Positions 34,797 through 47,145 of a DNA stretch of 64,000 bases are shown here, piece after piece. The stretch is from Ooceraea biroi. Taxonomy: Eukaryota > Arthropoda > Insecta > Hymenoptera > Formicidae. Within the stretch, counting starts at the first letter, position 1; each line of letters begins with the position of its first letter. The stretch is from NCBI RefSeq assembly GCF_003672135.1, contig NC_039511.1:16208464-16272463 (forward strand), read 5' to 3'. Position numbers and translations under genes: made by a program. Below the pieces are notes generated by a model. It saw nothing but the letters and a program-made list of their open reading frames with translations, did no database searches and was not told the origin of the DNA.

Positions 34797-37700
34797 TTGC
34801 GTACTTAGATGCTCGTTATGTTACTCTTATGTGACTTATACACCCTCGCGGAATATTGATACTCGCAGGCAACTTCAATCGCATGGAAAAATCGCGCGGT
34901 ATCTTAGATACGGATTACGAACACTTTCGCTGCTTCGAATGAAGTTGTTGGGGCTATTTCGATGCTGTCCGTAGTGTCAAAATTTGGACTCCGTGAGGCT
35001 GTAACGGCTTTAATTAATTTCTGCGTTTCGCGTAGAAGCAAATGAGACCGAAGATGGCTGGCGAAGAGAACTTAATTCGTAAATGTGGAGACGTAAATGA
35101 TCGCGATTAGATAAAAAAACGTGATAAAAAAATAATAATAGAAAAATAATGGAACAAAACGTGCCAATAAAAAAAGGATAAAGACATTCTCGTACAATCA
35201 GGGTCTTTAGAAGTTAGCTCGAAGAATTCGAAAGCACTCGAATCCGATGCTGGCTCGAAGCTCGCAGGCAACGCGAGCTTACGCTCTCTTGCATTCCATC
35301 CTTTTTATAACGATCGCGTGTTTCTTTTCAGAGATCGAGCCGAGCTTTCCCTACAGGGACGTGACAGTACGTCGTGGCGTCGAATTCAAGGATGATTATG
35401 ACATCCAGGCGGAGCTCGGACGGTGAGTGATTAAATCCGTCGATCACCGGATGCATATAGGCATCGGTGCGTCCTGCCAACGACGTCGTGTCAATCGCGC
35501 GTGATCGGCGCCGAAATTAATCGCGACGCGATTCGAGATCGACAGCCGAGACGGCGACGGAAGGACCCAAGATTGATCTCGGATTAGTTTTGATGACGGA
35601 AAATCGAACGAAAATAATATTCCAGTGATGGTGAATCCGAACTTGGACATCGTCGATCGACGTCGTGGCTCGCGTTCAACGCTTGCCATTCAAGCATCCG
35701 AGACGTTTGACGACGATTGACGGCTGGAGGTCGGTGCCGTTGGCCGATTTCCACAAAATCGCATAGCAATGACAGAGTTACGGATGCCGCACGTGCCGTT
35801 GCTCTGTCACGCGTTTGCGTGACCCGAACGCGGGAAGAGCTGATAACGTGCGCTACACCATCAGTAAACGCGCATAGTTTTACTCTCCGTGGCGGCACGA
35901 TCAAGGACTCTCCTGATATATCTATAAATAATCCGTTCCTCGGCGCGAGCCGCGAGTGACGTACGCGCGTCAAATCGACGCGTCCCGACGCACTGGGCGT
36001 GCCTTTACTCTCTTGACGCTGGCGAACTCGGCGTCTGATTCGCGGCATTGGCACGTCGTTGAAAAATTGTATAATATTATTAGTCAATTATCTAGCTGCT
36101 AGAAATTATTAGCTGGAAACTTTTATTAGAATAACGTTTGCATCCTGTTTGGGACTGTCTGGAATGAATTAATTTATTGGCGTTAATGATGTGTAATAAC
36201 ACAGTACTTTTTTTTTAATAACACTACCGCGCAATAGTCGCCCTCGAAATTCGTTAGTTAAATAAATTCCGTACGTTTGCTGACTCTCAATGATTCATGG
36301 GCTTGGCTCGGCGACAAGTATGTTGTACCCTGCAACACCGTCAGCCAGGGACACGCGGGATGTACAGCTTTGGCAGACCTTCCGGTGTTTATCATTTTTA
36401 CGCGTAACTTCTCGAGAATCGTTATTCAAGAATCGTATACAGCTCGGGGATCTCGCAGCGCGCGATTTTACACTCCTATATTAAACCTGTTACGCTAGAC
36501 GTGCTGAGACAACACGGCTCAACATTTATCTGGTAATATGGGCTATCCTTTTATTTTAATCATACCAAAAAGAATAACTTTACATTTCTATTTGTTTTAG
36601 GGGGAAATTCGGAATTGTTTATCGATGCAAGGACAAGGCGAATGGCTTGATGCTCGCTGCGAAAGTGGTGAACGTCATGAAGAAGGAGGACAGACGAGCC
36701 GTGCAGAGGGAAGTCGAGATTATGCGGCGCCTGCAGCATCCGCGATTGATTCAACTGTACGACGCAATTGACACGGGGAAACAGATATATGTCATCCTAG
36801 AATTGTACGTTTTTTGCATTTACGCAAGGAGCGTAAGATTAGGGACACGCGCGCCCGCGGAATTACTTAAATTTCCATTTCATTTAAGGATCGACGGCGG
36901 CGAGCTCTTCGAGAGGGTGATAGACGATGATTTTGTACTGACGGAGCGCAGCTGCGCCGTTTTTATGCGCCAGATATGCGAAGGAATAGAATTCATGCAC
37001 GGTCAGAAGATTCTGCATCTTGATCTGAAGGTGAGTCGTCAGCGAGAAAAAAATTTAATAAAATTTACTCTATAACGAAGTGACCCGTGTGTATAATTAT
37101 TAAAAATTTACGTGCTCATGTTTTACGTTTTCATGTTAGCCTGAAAATATCCTGTGCTTGACGAAGGAAGGTAATAGAATAAAAATCATCGATTTCGGCT
37201 TAGCGAGGGAGTATGATCCGACTAAGAAGCTGCAAGTGTTGTTCGGCACGCCGGAGTTCGTTGCTCCGGAAGTGGTAAACTTTGATCAGATCGGATTCGG
37301 GACCGACATATGGAGCATCGGTGTTATTTGTTACGTCCTGTAAGTGTACGCTGCCGTACATAGTTTAGTAGCTGTCTCGGGAAGGAAACAAAGTTCTACG
37401 CTAATAACGATTGTTGTAGATTGTCCGGTTTGTCGCCATTCATGGGCGATACGGATATAGAAACGATGGCGAATGTCACCATCGCAAAATACGATTTTGA
37501 TCATGAAGCCTTCGCCGAGATCTCGGAAGACGCAAAGGACTTCATCGGGTGCCTCTTGGTAAAGGACAAAGAGTAAGTATGTTTTTGCGATCATCCCTAT
37601 ATGTTTTGTGATCCACCCTATGTGTCTGCTGCTACTTCCGTGCTAGAGGGAAAAGTTCATCCTGCCTGTTCATGCTGTGCTAATTTTTCCCTTCTCGCTC

Positions 37701-40700
37701 GTCATACACGAGGGTGTGTGCATGATTCACGATCTACGCTTATTATGGTTTATCGGTGCAGTAATTTTTATTCGCTGTCACATTCCTAAATATTCTACTT
37801 TAGTGACTCCAGCAGATGGATTAATATTAATAAATACGAAAATACATTGCGCAAAAGACGTGATTTTATTTTTGGATTAAACACATAAAAATTTTATGTA
37901 ATTGCACTCTAGTGAAAGAATATTCCGGCATATACAGCAACAATTGTAGTAACAAACGTAGTTATTATATTTTATTCTTGAGAGAACGCTCGAACGTCAA
38001 GCGACAAGAATTGCGAGCGTGATGCTTCGTTCATCGACTAATCAATTTCTCATCGAGAGTTTTATATCCCGGGATGCACACACACACATATTCACCACAC
38101 TCGCACTGGACACAATTTGCACGTACATCGTATCCCTGGTCCATAAATTTTCGTCTTAACTGTCCGTGCCCGGATTGCGGAACACACGTGCCTCCACACG
38201 CGGCAACGAAATGAATGATGTACTATCTAGCGCCTGGGGCGCTAGAGCACGAGACTCTCCTCACGACGAGCCTTTCGAATCTTTCAGAAAGCGAATGACG
38301 GCGGCGCAATGTCGGGAGCACCGCTGGCTGGCCCGAAAAACGCAAAAGACCAGGAGTGAGAAGGAAGTCGCGGGACTGGCGGCGGCCACACGGTTGGCTT
38401 TCATCGAGAATCGCCCGATCATAGGACTCATCAGTGATAACGGGCGAGAGGAACTGGATGTGACGAAGGATAATCTCAGACTGTTCGTCGAGCGTTGGCG
38501 GGAACATCCAGACAGTCCGTACACGATCGACTCGTATTATGCGCTACCAAGAAACCCGCTTCGCGATCATGACGAATCGGTATCCCTACGAGCTCACAGT
38601 CCCTCTCCCTGTGACAGTCTTCGCAGCAGCAGTACGCAATCCGAGAAGGTGACCGAGCCCGTCAGAGATAGCTCCAGTCATCTGTTGTCCGTGCCGAGTC
38701 TCAGCCTGTCTTTGGAGAGGAGAGCCTCCGAAGGTACAGCAGCGCGAAGCCGTCGTGACCCCGCTAGTCAAATCGCCTTGGCTGAGGAGATCATCAAACT
38801 ATCCGAACACCTGCGTTCGATCGCCATGGGTTCGCCACTCGTGGACGAGGAAGACAATGGTAGGACAACGGAAACGCAGCGTTTCAGTAGGAGACCCGGC
38901 GATGCGGGTACGAATAATCGTGGCGTGTACTCAAAGAGCAATATAACGGTGACCGTGTCGTCTCATCATGATAGAGAGACCAATGAGATCAAGGAGAAGC
39001 TGTCTAACATCACTCGGCAACGGAAGCTCAATGGGACGACCTTCCACAGCAGCCGTAGCTTCGACACGAGGCACAATGCCAATGCTAATCCCAACAATGT
39101 GTTCGTAGCATTGAGGAGAACGAGCATCGGCAACGAGGAGGCGTTTGCTAGACGCAAGGGTCGAAAGTGCTCCTTTGAACGGACGACGATCACCGAGGGA
39201 GTCGAGGAGAAATTTAATGGGGTAACGATCGACAAGAGGGCGTCCACCCAGGCGTCCTTCCCCAACTTGGAGGACAAAGAGATGGACTTGACACCACCCT
39301 GGCGACGGTCACGAGTGAAACGATCCTTTGGCGAGACCAGCAGAGACGTGCCGCGGGTATCGAATTTACGGGATCTGCACAAAAATTTGAGCCTCGATGA
39401 ACCGGGTAGCACGAAGGACCTGTTGCTGCATCTGCTGGGCGAGTGGGAAGAAGTCACCGCGAAGACCTGCACTGGCGCCGGCAGGAAATCCATCAGCTTG
39501 GATTGGTGCGCGGGCGACTCGGTTGCCAGGAGGACGATGAATTCGTTGGCGGAGTACTTCCAGTCGAAACAACAGGAGACGACTGCCCCCGACGTCACGT
39601 CGTCCACGTCACCCTCGATATATCGTTAAACGCTCGCCGAGATTACAAAGTGTCTCGAGTCTCGCGTTGCAGGCTGCGTATCTGCGAATGGCTCGTGGAT
39701 TGCGCGTCACAAACGAAAACCATGCACGGCGATTACGATCTTCTTTCTAGTCATAAATTGTATTTCAACGCGACAGTGAAGCAATATATTGGACGACTGG
39801 GACAATATATTTATATCTGCAGAAAGACATATTTCATATAAAACGTTTTTTTTAAATAAAAATTACGTCTTTTAATTCATCTTAAATCATTGATTTCTTT
39901 TGAAGTATTAAATCACAAATGATACATTTAACGAACGCACATTGTTAATCATTATTTAAACAAATTAATTTTTCATAGAATTGTAAACAGTACGGTATGT
40001 TTTAAATGTATTTAAAAAAAATTGATGAATAATAAAATAAGATAATATTTGAAAATCTTAACAACTTTGTTTTATTGATTGTACGTCTGAGATACATTTC
40101 ACATAAAATTCTATATTTAATCAAATATATGAAAAGATATCTTCAAAAATGCTTAATGCGTTGGACAGAGAGTTAAATGTGAATGATACAAAGATTCTTC
40201 TTTCTAAACGCGCAATTAAAAAATATAATTAATGAAATCTACGGTTATTTTGCAGCCATCTCTAAATAAAATGAACTTTTTACCGTGCATCATTAGCACA
40301 CCCTCGAATGGATATAAAAATAAAACTTGATATATCGAATAATTTTCAGTCTAGACGAACTAGTTATAAGCTCTTATAAATATGTTTGCCACGAAAATAA
40401 AATAGAAAATAAACTATGCTTGTATTTCCATCAAAACGGCTATCGCGAATTTATTTTTGGATCAGTTTTTGCGTCATGATTCTAATTTTCATCAAACTGC
40501 TCAGAGAATTATTGGATCTAATTTCTTACAAACTAATATTCTATGCTTTTAATAAAAAAGTAATAGAACAATGCATTTGGCTAATGAAAGTAGTTTAATA
40601 TGCATGCGTTTATAAAATATCTGCTCCAAATCTACAATATTTCAAGTGACGTCAGAAGACGACATAGAAATTGCAAATAGCTCAAACGCGCGAATTGATT

Positions 40701-40903
40701 AGTCTTTTTGCTGTAGGAAAAGACCATCTGCGGGAAAACTTATAGAACATCGTTGGTTGGAAGCCGCTCTGGAACATCCAATTCAGAAGCACCGGCTGAA
40801 ACGCTACGTCATTAAGAAACGCTGGGTCAAAGCCGTTAACACTATTCTGGCACTGAAACGGATGGGTGCGCGTCTAGATTTAGACTTGATCGAACTTGAT
40901 TGA
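34575..40903 (+). CDS. Myosin-light-chain-kinase-family Ser/Thr kinase, calmodulin-binding isoform (7 exons, 336 aa)
   Basis: Exons are 34575-34608, 35332-35422, 36601-36804, 36889-37030, 37140-37339, 37420-37572 and terminal exon 40717-40903. The kinase domain starts about residue 34: GRGKFGIVY (41-49), Lys63 in AAKVV, ELIDGGELFERV, HLDLKPEN with Asp155, DFGLARE (175-181), FGTPEFVAPE and the subdomain XI arginine in EKRPSA. The terminal exon then gives HPIQKHRLKRYVIKKRW and VNTILALKRM, a basic amphipathic helix like the smooth-muscle MLCK calmodulin site, with Trp311, Val315, Ile318 and Met324 in 1-5-8-14 spacing. The motifs fit Drosophila Sqa or the kinase part of Strn-Mlck. No Ig or FN3 domains are encoded in this window, so it is a kinase-only product here, nearer to Sqa. 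AATAAA lies at 41096. Confidence 0.87.
34768..34794. repeat. (GAT)9 microsatellite in kinase intron 1
   Basis: Nine GAT units lie shortly after the first coding exon of the kinase. Confidence 0.85.
35423..36600. other. Kinase intron 2
   Basis: A 1.2-kb intron, rich in CpG and GATCGA-like words in its first half and AT-rich later. The 167-codon minus-strand frame at 35584-36087 has no protein-like features. Confidence 0.45.
38288..39629 (+). CDS. Alternative terminal exon of the MLCK-family kinase (long tail without calmodulin site, total 721 aa)
   Basis: A 3' splice site (TCTTTCAG, 38280-38287) opens a 1342-bp exon that joins the same phase-2 donor at 37572 as the distal exon. It supplies EKRMTAAQCREHRWLARKTQ, completing kinase subdomain XI just as the distal exon does, then about 430 residues rich in Ser, Arg and Thr with no recognised domain, ending SIYR-stop at 39627-39629. 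AATAAA follows at 39855. No basic amphipathic helix with MLCK spacing follows the kinase core, so this isoform would lack calmodulin control. The open frame extends upstream to 38166, but those codons are intronic under this model. An unrelated nested gene is unlikely because the first residues are kinase sequence. Confidence 0.82.
39855..39860 (+). terminator. Poly(A) signal for the proximal kinase exon
   Basis: AATAAA lies 226 bases after the TAA at 39627-39629, as required if exon 38288-39629 is a true terminal exon. Confidence 0.45.
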
Positions 40904-41095
40904 ACTAATGTCCATATTATCCATATTATCCATATTGTCAAGATATCGAAAAACCGTAATGTCCATGCAGTATTTATAATACGTATAATCTTGCATAATT
41001 AGATGTAAGCTGTAAGATATGTAAGATGTAACGAGCGAAGCGAAGAGGAGGAAATGAATAGAACACGTTTATGTGTGTAGCAACAGAGAAGCAAT

Positions 41096-41101
41096 AATAA
41101 A
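41096..41101 (+). terminator. Poly(A) signal for the distal kinase exon
   Basis: AATAAA lies 193 bases after the TGA at 40901-40903. A three-copy CCATATTAT-type repeat occurs just after the stop (about 40912-40938). Confidence 0.45.
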
Positions 41102-41592
41102 TGTGTATGTAAATATGTATAATGGGGAGAGTTATATCGGATGCGAAATGGCAACTAACGGTTTCAAGTCAAATGTTAAATGACAGATTGTCATCCCACA
41201 GATAATTATCTGAATGATATGTTGCTATTTTGTACTCACCTGTATTGCGATAGTACGGGCGCTCTGTATTTTTACGATATCAGCTGATATCAGCGTGCGC
41301 GCATTTATTAATTCTAGAAAAGTCCGCTAGGCGTCTCCACTTTCGTCGTTTGAAATAGTAGTACAACTCACTGTGAGATCAAGCGTGACTTTATTCTCAT
41401 GTGATGCAAATTTATATAATATAAAATTTTAAGTCTTTTCTTTTGTTACAAAAATCTAGAAATTACCTAATATTCAATAAAATAATTCATTTTATTTGAA
41501 ATTTGGAGATAATTGTGTATACTTTCATCGTTTTCTCCATTGAAAAATGTTACACGGATTGTGATGTATAACGTATTATAAATATATTAGAA

Positions 41593-42649
41593 ATGGTAAG
41601 TGTGCTTTATTATTAATTGAAAATTGATAAAGAAATTAATCACTACTGCAACAAAAATATCAAACTACATGAACGATATTTGTATTTATCTTACAGGTTA
41701 GGTTATATACCCATACTTCTAAACATCCACTGTATAATAATAATCTGTGCTTTATACAAAGAGTGATTAATGTTAAATAATAAAAAAAAAGAAATTATGC
41801 GAATTTATTTCATAATATAAATCACGTGAATCCAATTTATCTTGAAATGGATTTATTTATTTTGTATGATTGCTTTTATGTTGCAGAGTGAAGAAGTGTT
41901 GCAAAACTGGAAACCTTATGCCAAGGATTATGATCCTTTAAAAGCGGGTAGTATTGATGGCACGGATACAGAACCGCACGACAGGGCTATTAGCAGAGCG
42001 ATGCTGAAGCATTACGAGCCACCACATAATTTGGAATCTAAACCAGAAAGAACTCTGTTCGTAGCTAGACTTGGTTCGAAAATCACCAAATATGATCTGA
42101 AAGAAGTAATGTCATGTATTAAAAAATGATATATTTTATAATTTCATTACCAAATTGTACTGTACTATACGTAAAATTATGTATTATTATACAATTATTA
42201 ATACTAATGCATTATGATTGTTAATTCATTCTCCGACATTTGATACTTTACAATTTTAGTTTTTTAGCAAATATGGAGATGTTATTTCGGCAAAAGTCAT
42301 AATAGACGTGGTCACTGGATCTTCTCAAGGATATGGTTTTGTAGAAATGGGCAGCACAGATGATGTTAGAAGAGTATTAAGACAAGCTACCGATGCAACG
42401 TTGAAAGGATATAAGATATTTGTTGATCGCGAGTGCGGTCGAGCCATGAAGGGATGGAAGCCAAGACGTCTTGGTATGCAATAAATTATCAGTATCAATT
42501 ACAGTAAAAACATCGCAATTTCTAATTATGTAATTTTTCTAGGGGGTGGCTTTGGTGGTAGAAAGGAGTCTGGACAATTGAGGTTTGGAGGGAAAGATAG
42601 ACCATTTAAACGACCGATTGTACCTACTATATTAAGGCCAATGAAATAA
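41593..42649 (+). CDS. SNRNP35: U11/U12 snRNP 35 kDa protein (SNRNP35; 4 exons, 180 aa)
   Basis: Exons are 41593-41595, 41887-42105, 42260-42473 and 42543-42649. The first coding exon holds only the ATG, followed at once by GTAAGT. The protein has W-KPYAKDYDPLKAGSIDGTD and EPHDRAISRAML, hallmarks of this family, an RRM with RNP2 LFVARL (58-63) and RNP1 QGYGFVEM (97-104), then GWKPRRLGGGFGGRKESGQL and RFGGKDRPFKRPI. It is the minor-spliceosome counterpart of U1-70K and binds U11 snRNA. It stops soon after the GG-rich segment: the long Arg/Glu/Asp tail of the human protein (246 aa) is absent. AATAAA at 42645-42650 overlaps the stop codon, and another lies at about 42915. It is downstream of the kinase on the same strand. 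Confidence 0.95.
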
Positions 42650-43409
42650 ATGATATCTGCCTCGACATTCCTGTACTATCCTTTTCATTTTTTATTAATT
42701 ATTTAAATTCATTAATTAATTTAATTAAATTCATTTAAATTTTTTATTTATTAATTAAATGCATATGATATTAATGACATCAGAAACAAATCGTATTAAA
42801 TATTCAATTAATCTTTGATATTGATATAATTACATCTTTATAAATTTCATTTCAGGCTTGATATAATAAGGATTCCCTTACCTAAAAAGAATTATCGAAC
42901 GAATTGCTTTGGAAATAAAATTGGCTTTATTGATCTCGAGTACTTTGCCTTTAAAATTTGTAGATAATTTGTTTGACTCACATTTTACTCGTGCGTCAAG
43001 CACAAGAAAGCTTTCGTGCGACCTTTCCTGCAGCCTCTTCTATTTTACGAGCTCTTTTCATTGTCCAAATATTGGTAATATTAATGGCCAGTAATAAGGT
43101 CAACGTAATTCAATATATTATAATTTTCGCCCACTTTGATACTTATGCTGCATTATTGTTTTATTATAAGTGCAGCACTACAAACATGAATGAAAGACTA
43201 CAGATTCTGTGAAGTATTTGAAGTATTTTACGTAGGAATTTTAAGGAAGCAAGAAAGCGCATCTACTTTTCACCGTAAATTACTCGAATAATTTCACGTT
43301 ACGTTTACGAGGTGGTGTCAAAGTGACACGCTGCAAGATCGTGTTCGCGTTCGAGGAACTTTATACCGCATCGTAGCGGCCTCATCGTCTCTCCAACGTA
43401 CGTTGCTCT

Positions 43410-43419
43410 CCATATAAGG
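43410..43419. promoter_or_regulatory. CArG-type box / TATA-like element
   Basis: CCATATAAGG is a perfect match to CC(A/T)6GG, the SRF site, and contains TATAAG. An Inr-like TCAATT follows about 30 bp downstream (43445). Either reading is conjectural; one such match is expected by chance at low frequency. Confidence 0.25.
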
Positions 43420-45726
43420 AGGCACCTCGCGATTCAATATCCGCTCAATTTAAACTTATATTTTCAGCTTAAAAGAATATTCATAAGGCAACCTGGTATC
43501 TTCTGCAAACGATTTCGATACTCTTCTTCAAGATTTCGAAGATAATCAGCTTACAGTTTGCTCATCGTGACTCCTATTTCGTTGCTCGAAGCAAGAGTCC
43601 GTGTTCTCGTTTTCTCAAGATTATTCCCGCAATAGTTATCTAAATAAACAGTGTGAATCGAAATTTCAACAGTTCGGAGACCATCGTTGAGCAGTTTTAG
43701 CTTTCTTGAAATGCTACTAAACTGATGTCTCAGAATTTCAATTCATTATTGGTAAATGCGTATCATGATAAACCAAATTGGATTCTTTCTTTTGCAGTTG
43801 GGAATGTGCGTCACTGTATTCTTAAATACGTTATATATATATACGTTATATATAAAACGCAGAAACGCAGATTTCAAGAATTTCTTATAACACTAACAAT
43901 AACGAAGAGAGTACAGGCTTGTACCGTTCCAAAATAATATTGTTTATCTCTTAAGAAATCGTAAAGGAAGAGAGGTAAAAAGCGAGCAAAGTGTTCGCAT
44001 TTAAAACGACTCCAATCTAGATCATATATAAAATGCAGAAATCTTCATATATTAAATAAAAAAACAACTGAATCTGTTTACGTCAGAATTAAAACACACA
44101 CACACACACACATATATATATAAATGCAAAATGCGGACAACAGTTTTGCTCGACAAAACTCCCAACTCGAGGAGCAGCATTGGGAACAGAACATGTATCA
44201 GCAAAGAACAGCAGAAAGTTAACGTGGCACGCTGAAGAACCGAAGAACAGGAAAATCACATTTCTGGCGAATCGACTTGCAACAATCCGCTTCACCGGCA
44301 TCACGAGCACCGGCAGCCGCTGATTGCTCATTGTCAATAGCCCCCGAGGGTGGGGGCGTAACATCGTAACAGGCCTACTTTTGGAGCAACCGCCGTCGTT
44401 GTCGGCGGAACAGCCCACGAAGTCGCCGTAGAAGAAGGCGGGTATTTACGGCGGCGTGACCGCCGGTGAAATACACGAAAATAGTATCACAGCCAGGATC
44501 GTATCGCTCTCGTGGCCCACGGACGCGGATCTCTGCGCTATTAATAGAGAGAACGGATGAGAGCGGCTAACCGGAGCATCAGGCAGCGGCTGCCCGGAGG
44601 TTTGCTGATGTCCAGCCGCGGCATCGCGGACCTCAGAGCGGCTCAGGCTGTCGCGGACACCACATTCCACCGGGACAAGCTCCTCCTGTGCGCGTCTCTC
44701 TGCGAAGTGACCCCTCGGCTACCGTTCTCTCACTCTCTTTCTCTCTCCCTTTCTCTCTCACGGCTGGGCTGGCCACCCCCGTCTGCACCGCGTGGCCACC
44801 TAACACCCCACGCACACACAGATCAGCCGGAAACACACGCACGTTTACACCCCCGCGCGCGCGCGCTCACGCACGCACTCACACACCCAACCGCACGTTG
44901 ACACCACCCGAGTGTAAGTTCAATTGAAATTTCTTGCTCATTGTGTTATTAATCTCGCGAGGTTTCTTCCTCTCTTGCGCGCCCTCGGAGGCGCCCGCGG
45001 AGGATTCTTCTTCTTCTTCTTGTTACTTCCGGTTCGCTCGCGGTGCAATTGTGCCTCGTGAATTGTGCTGCCCGCGATGTGACTGCTGTGAACGTGAAAT
45101 CGTGACCAAGTACGATAGTTAACTCGAGAAATCTCGGCGTAATCTCCAGTAATCCTCGTCGTCCTCGATACTGACGAGAATCGGTGGCTGCGAATGCGAG
45201 TAGACTGCTGCATAGGCGCTCCAATTATGTAATATATTCTGGGAGTGAAAAGGTGGAAAGAGCTTAGACGCTTTTTTTCAAAATCGCGCGGTACGTTGGA
45301 GTGGAATCGTGAAATTTCGATAAAATCTGTGCGACAAGAACGATAGTGTGAAAAATGAAGAAAGATTTCCTCGCGCTTTATTAATATTCGATTTAAGCCG
45401 GTACCTGTGGAAGAGAGTACTCTTACAATTAGCAGAGATTGCGTAAAATCTGATTTTTGCCAGAATATTATTCTTCGCGTTCTCCTCCGAGAATAAAGAG
45501 TGAGCGTTACTTTCCCATCGGTCGCGAGGACTTTAATGAGTGAAAGCTACGTGCTAGTCGTGTCTACTCATCGCCGGTTTCATCTACTCGTCAGTGGAGA
45601 GAGTCGACATCACTAGTAGATCATTTTTGATCCTCGGTGTAAATCGGACGTTGCAACGAACGTGCAAGTGAATCCACGTATAAAAAGTTTATTGATCCAA
45701 ATTCAGTGTATAGTTAGTGCATTTAT

Positions 45727-45728
<2 letters not shown>

Positions 45729-45772
<44 letters not shown>
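45729..45772. repeat. (TA)22 microsatellite
   Basis: There are 22 uninterrupted TA units in the region upstream of troponin T. Confidence 0.95.
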
Positions 45773-45775
<3 letters not shown>

Positions 45776-47145
45776 ACAAGCTTGTGTTTTTAAGACCTTG
45801 TTTTGAAAATTTGATTGTGTTTTTTTCTGTATCTTTTAATTTCTAAGAAAGTTTCGGAAGTTTTATTTTACAAAATTATAAAATTTGTAATATTAGACAA
45901 TATAATTTAAGGAAAAAGGAAAATTGTTAATTACTCTCATTCAAACAATACCATATGATTTTTATTCTCGTAACTGTGTTGAATAAATCAACAATAGCAA
46001 ATTATACGTAAATTATAATTGTAAAAGTATTAACAACGGAAGTGTTAACTTATAAATTCTACATCCGTCTCTCACTTTCGCTTTTTAGACATCCCTTCCG
46101 TCTTTCAGACGTCTCAAGTGTCGCCCAACGATCGTGTAATATTATACAAACGCAGTTTTCGACTCGAGGCGGTATTCTGGCTTTCGCGGATTTTCCGTAA
46201 AGCTCACAAGAAACTGCCGCAGAAAAAGAGCGAAACGGAAAGAAGGAGACGAAACGAGTGAAAACGAGGCGAGCGTGTACCTCTAAAATTAGAGCGACGA
46301 AGAAGAGAAGGGGACGGGCTCCTTATAGAGCTTGCGACGCTGAGCTTGCGGCCAGGGTTAGCAAACTGGCATTTTCTCTTTCTCCCCTCGAAGTATCGGA
46401 TTACTTCGGGATCGTCGGTGCGCGCCAACCGGCCCATTCAGCTTCGGCTTTCTTCTTGTTTCCCTTTCCACGCAAGGTTTGCCCGCGCTCAGCATTTTTG
46501 TGAACATTCGAACGTGTTTGCTCCGCGGACCCTCCTCGTGCCCGCCCCGCTCCTCCCCTCGCCGTTTTTCTCTCTTTTTTCCAACTTCTTTTTCATTACG
46601 TGAGTTGGTGAGTTGGTTGGTGAGACTTTCGATTTTCCGTCTGTCTTTTCCGCCTCTTTCCGCCGTTTCCGCGTCCGTTTCTCTGTTAACTATCGTATTG
46701 TTGTAACGCGGGGGGGCAAGTGACGTAAGTGAATGACGTGAATGAAAAATCGATTGTGAGATGTGTGCAATTACGTCTGCGAGCTGATGGTTCAATTGTA
46801 AAAGTTATTTCGTAATTTTTAAGTGTGTCAGGGAATGCGACCGACGTTGTACAAACTTTGCTCTGCGCACTTCGTCGTTAATAGATTTTATGGAAAAACG
46901 GAATACGAGCATTAATCGAATATTACTTGAGTATTAAAATAAAACGACACGTAACAATTATTTTTATTTCCTGCAAGGATCGTGTAGCGCGCTGCGACTT
47001 TTACTGCAAAGTGCAATCTTGTTAACATTTGTCATAAAGGAATGCATAATATTGCTTCATCATGAAAATCTCTTGCTCATCGACTTTACAGAGTTGCTAA
47101 TAAAAATTTCGTTTTTGTGTTGCAGCACTTTAAATAACCGCCAAC

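Larger units (their letters stand above)
42650..47125. other. Upstream region and first intron of troponin T
   Basis: No gene is recognised between SNRNP35 and the troponin T start. Contents are a CCATATAAGG box (43410-43419), CA/TA dinucleotides (44094-44122), a GC-rich stretch with CT and CA runs (44560-44910), a candidate 5'UTR donor AGT|GTAAGT after 44913, a long (TA)n (45729-45772), and a pyrimidine-rich stretch around 46440-46700. Troponin T's translated exon has an acceptor at 47124-47125, so at least one untranslated exon must lie upstream, probably within this interval. Confidence 0.4.

Noticed and set aside
38166..38287. Upstream part of the 487-codon frame, with an ATG at or near 38214
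   Set aside because: Kinase homology begins exactly after the acceptor at 38287, so these codons are intronic even though they are in frame.
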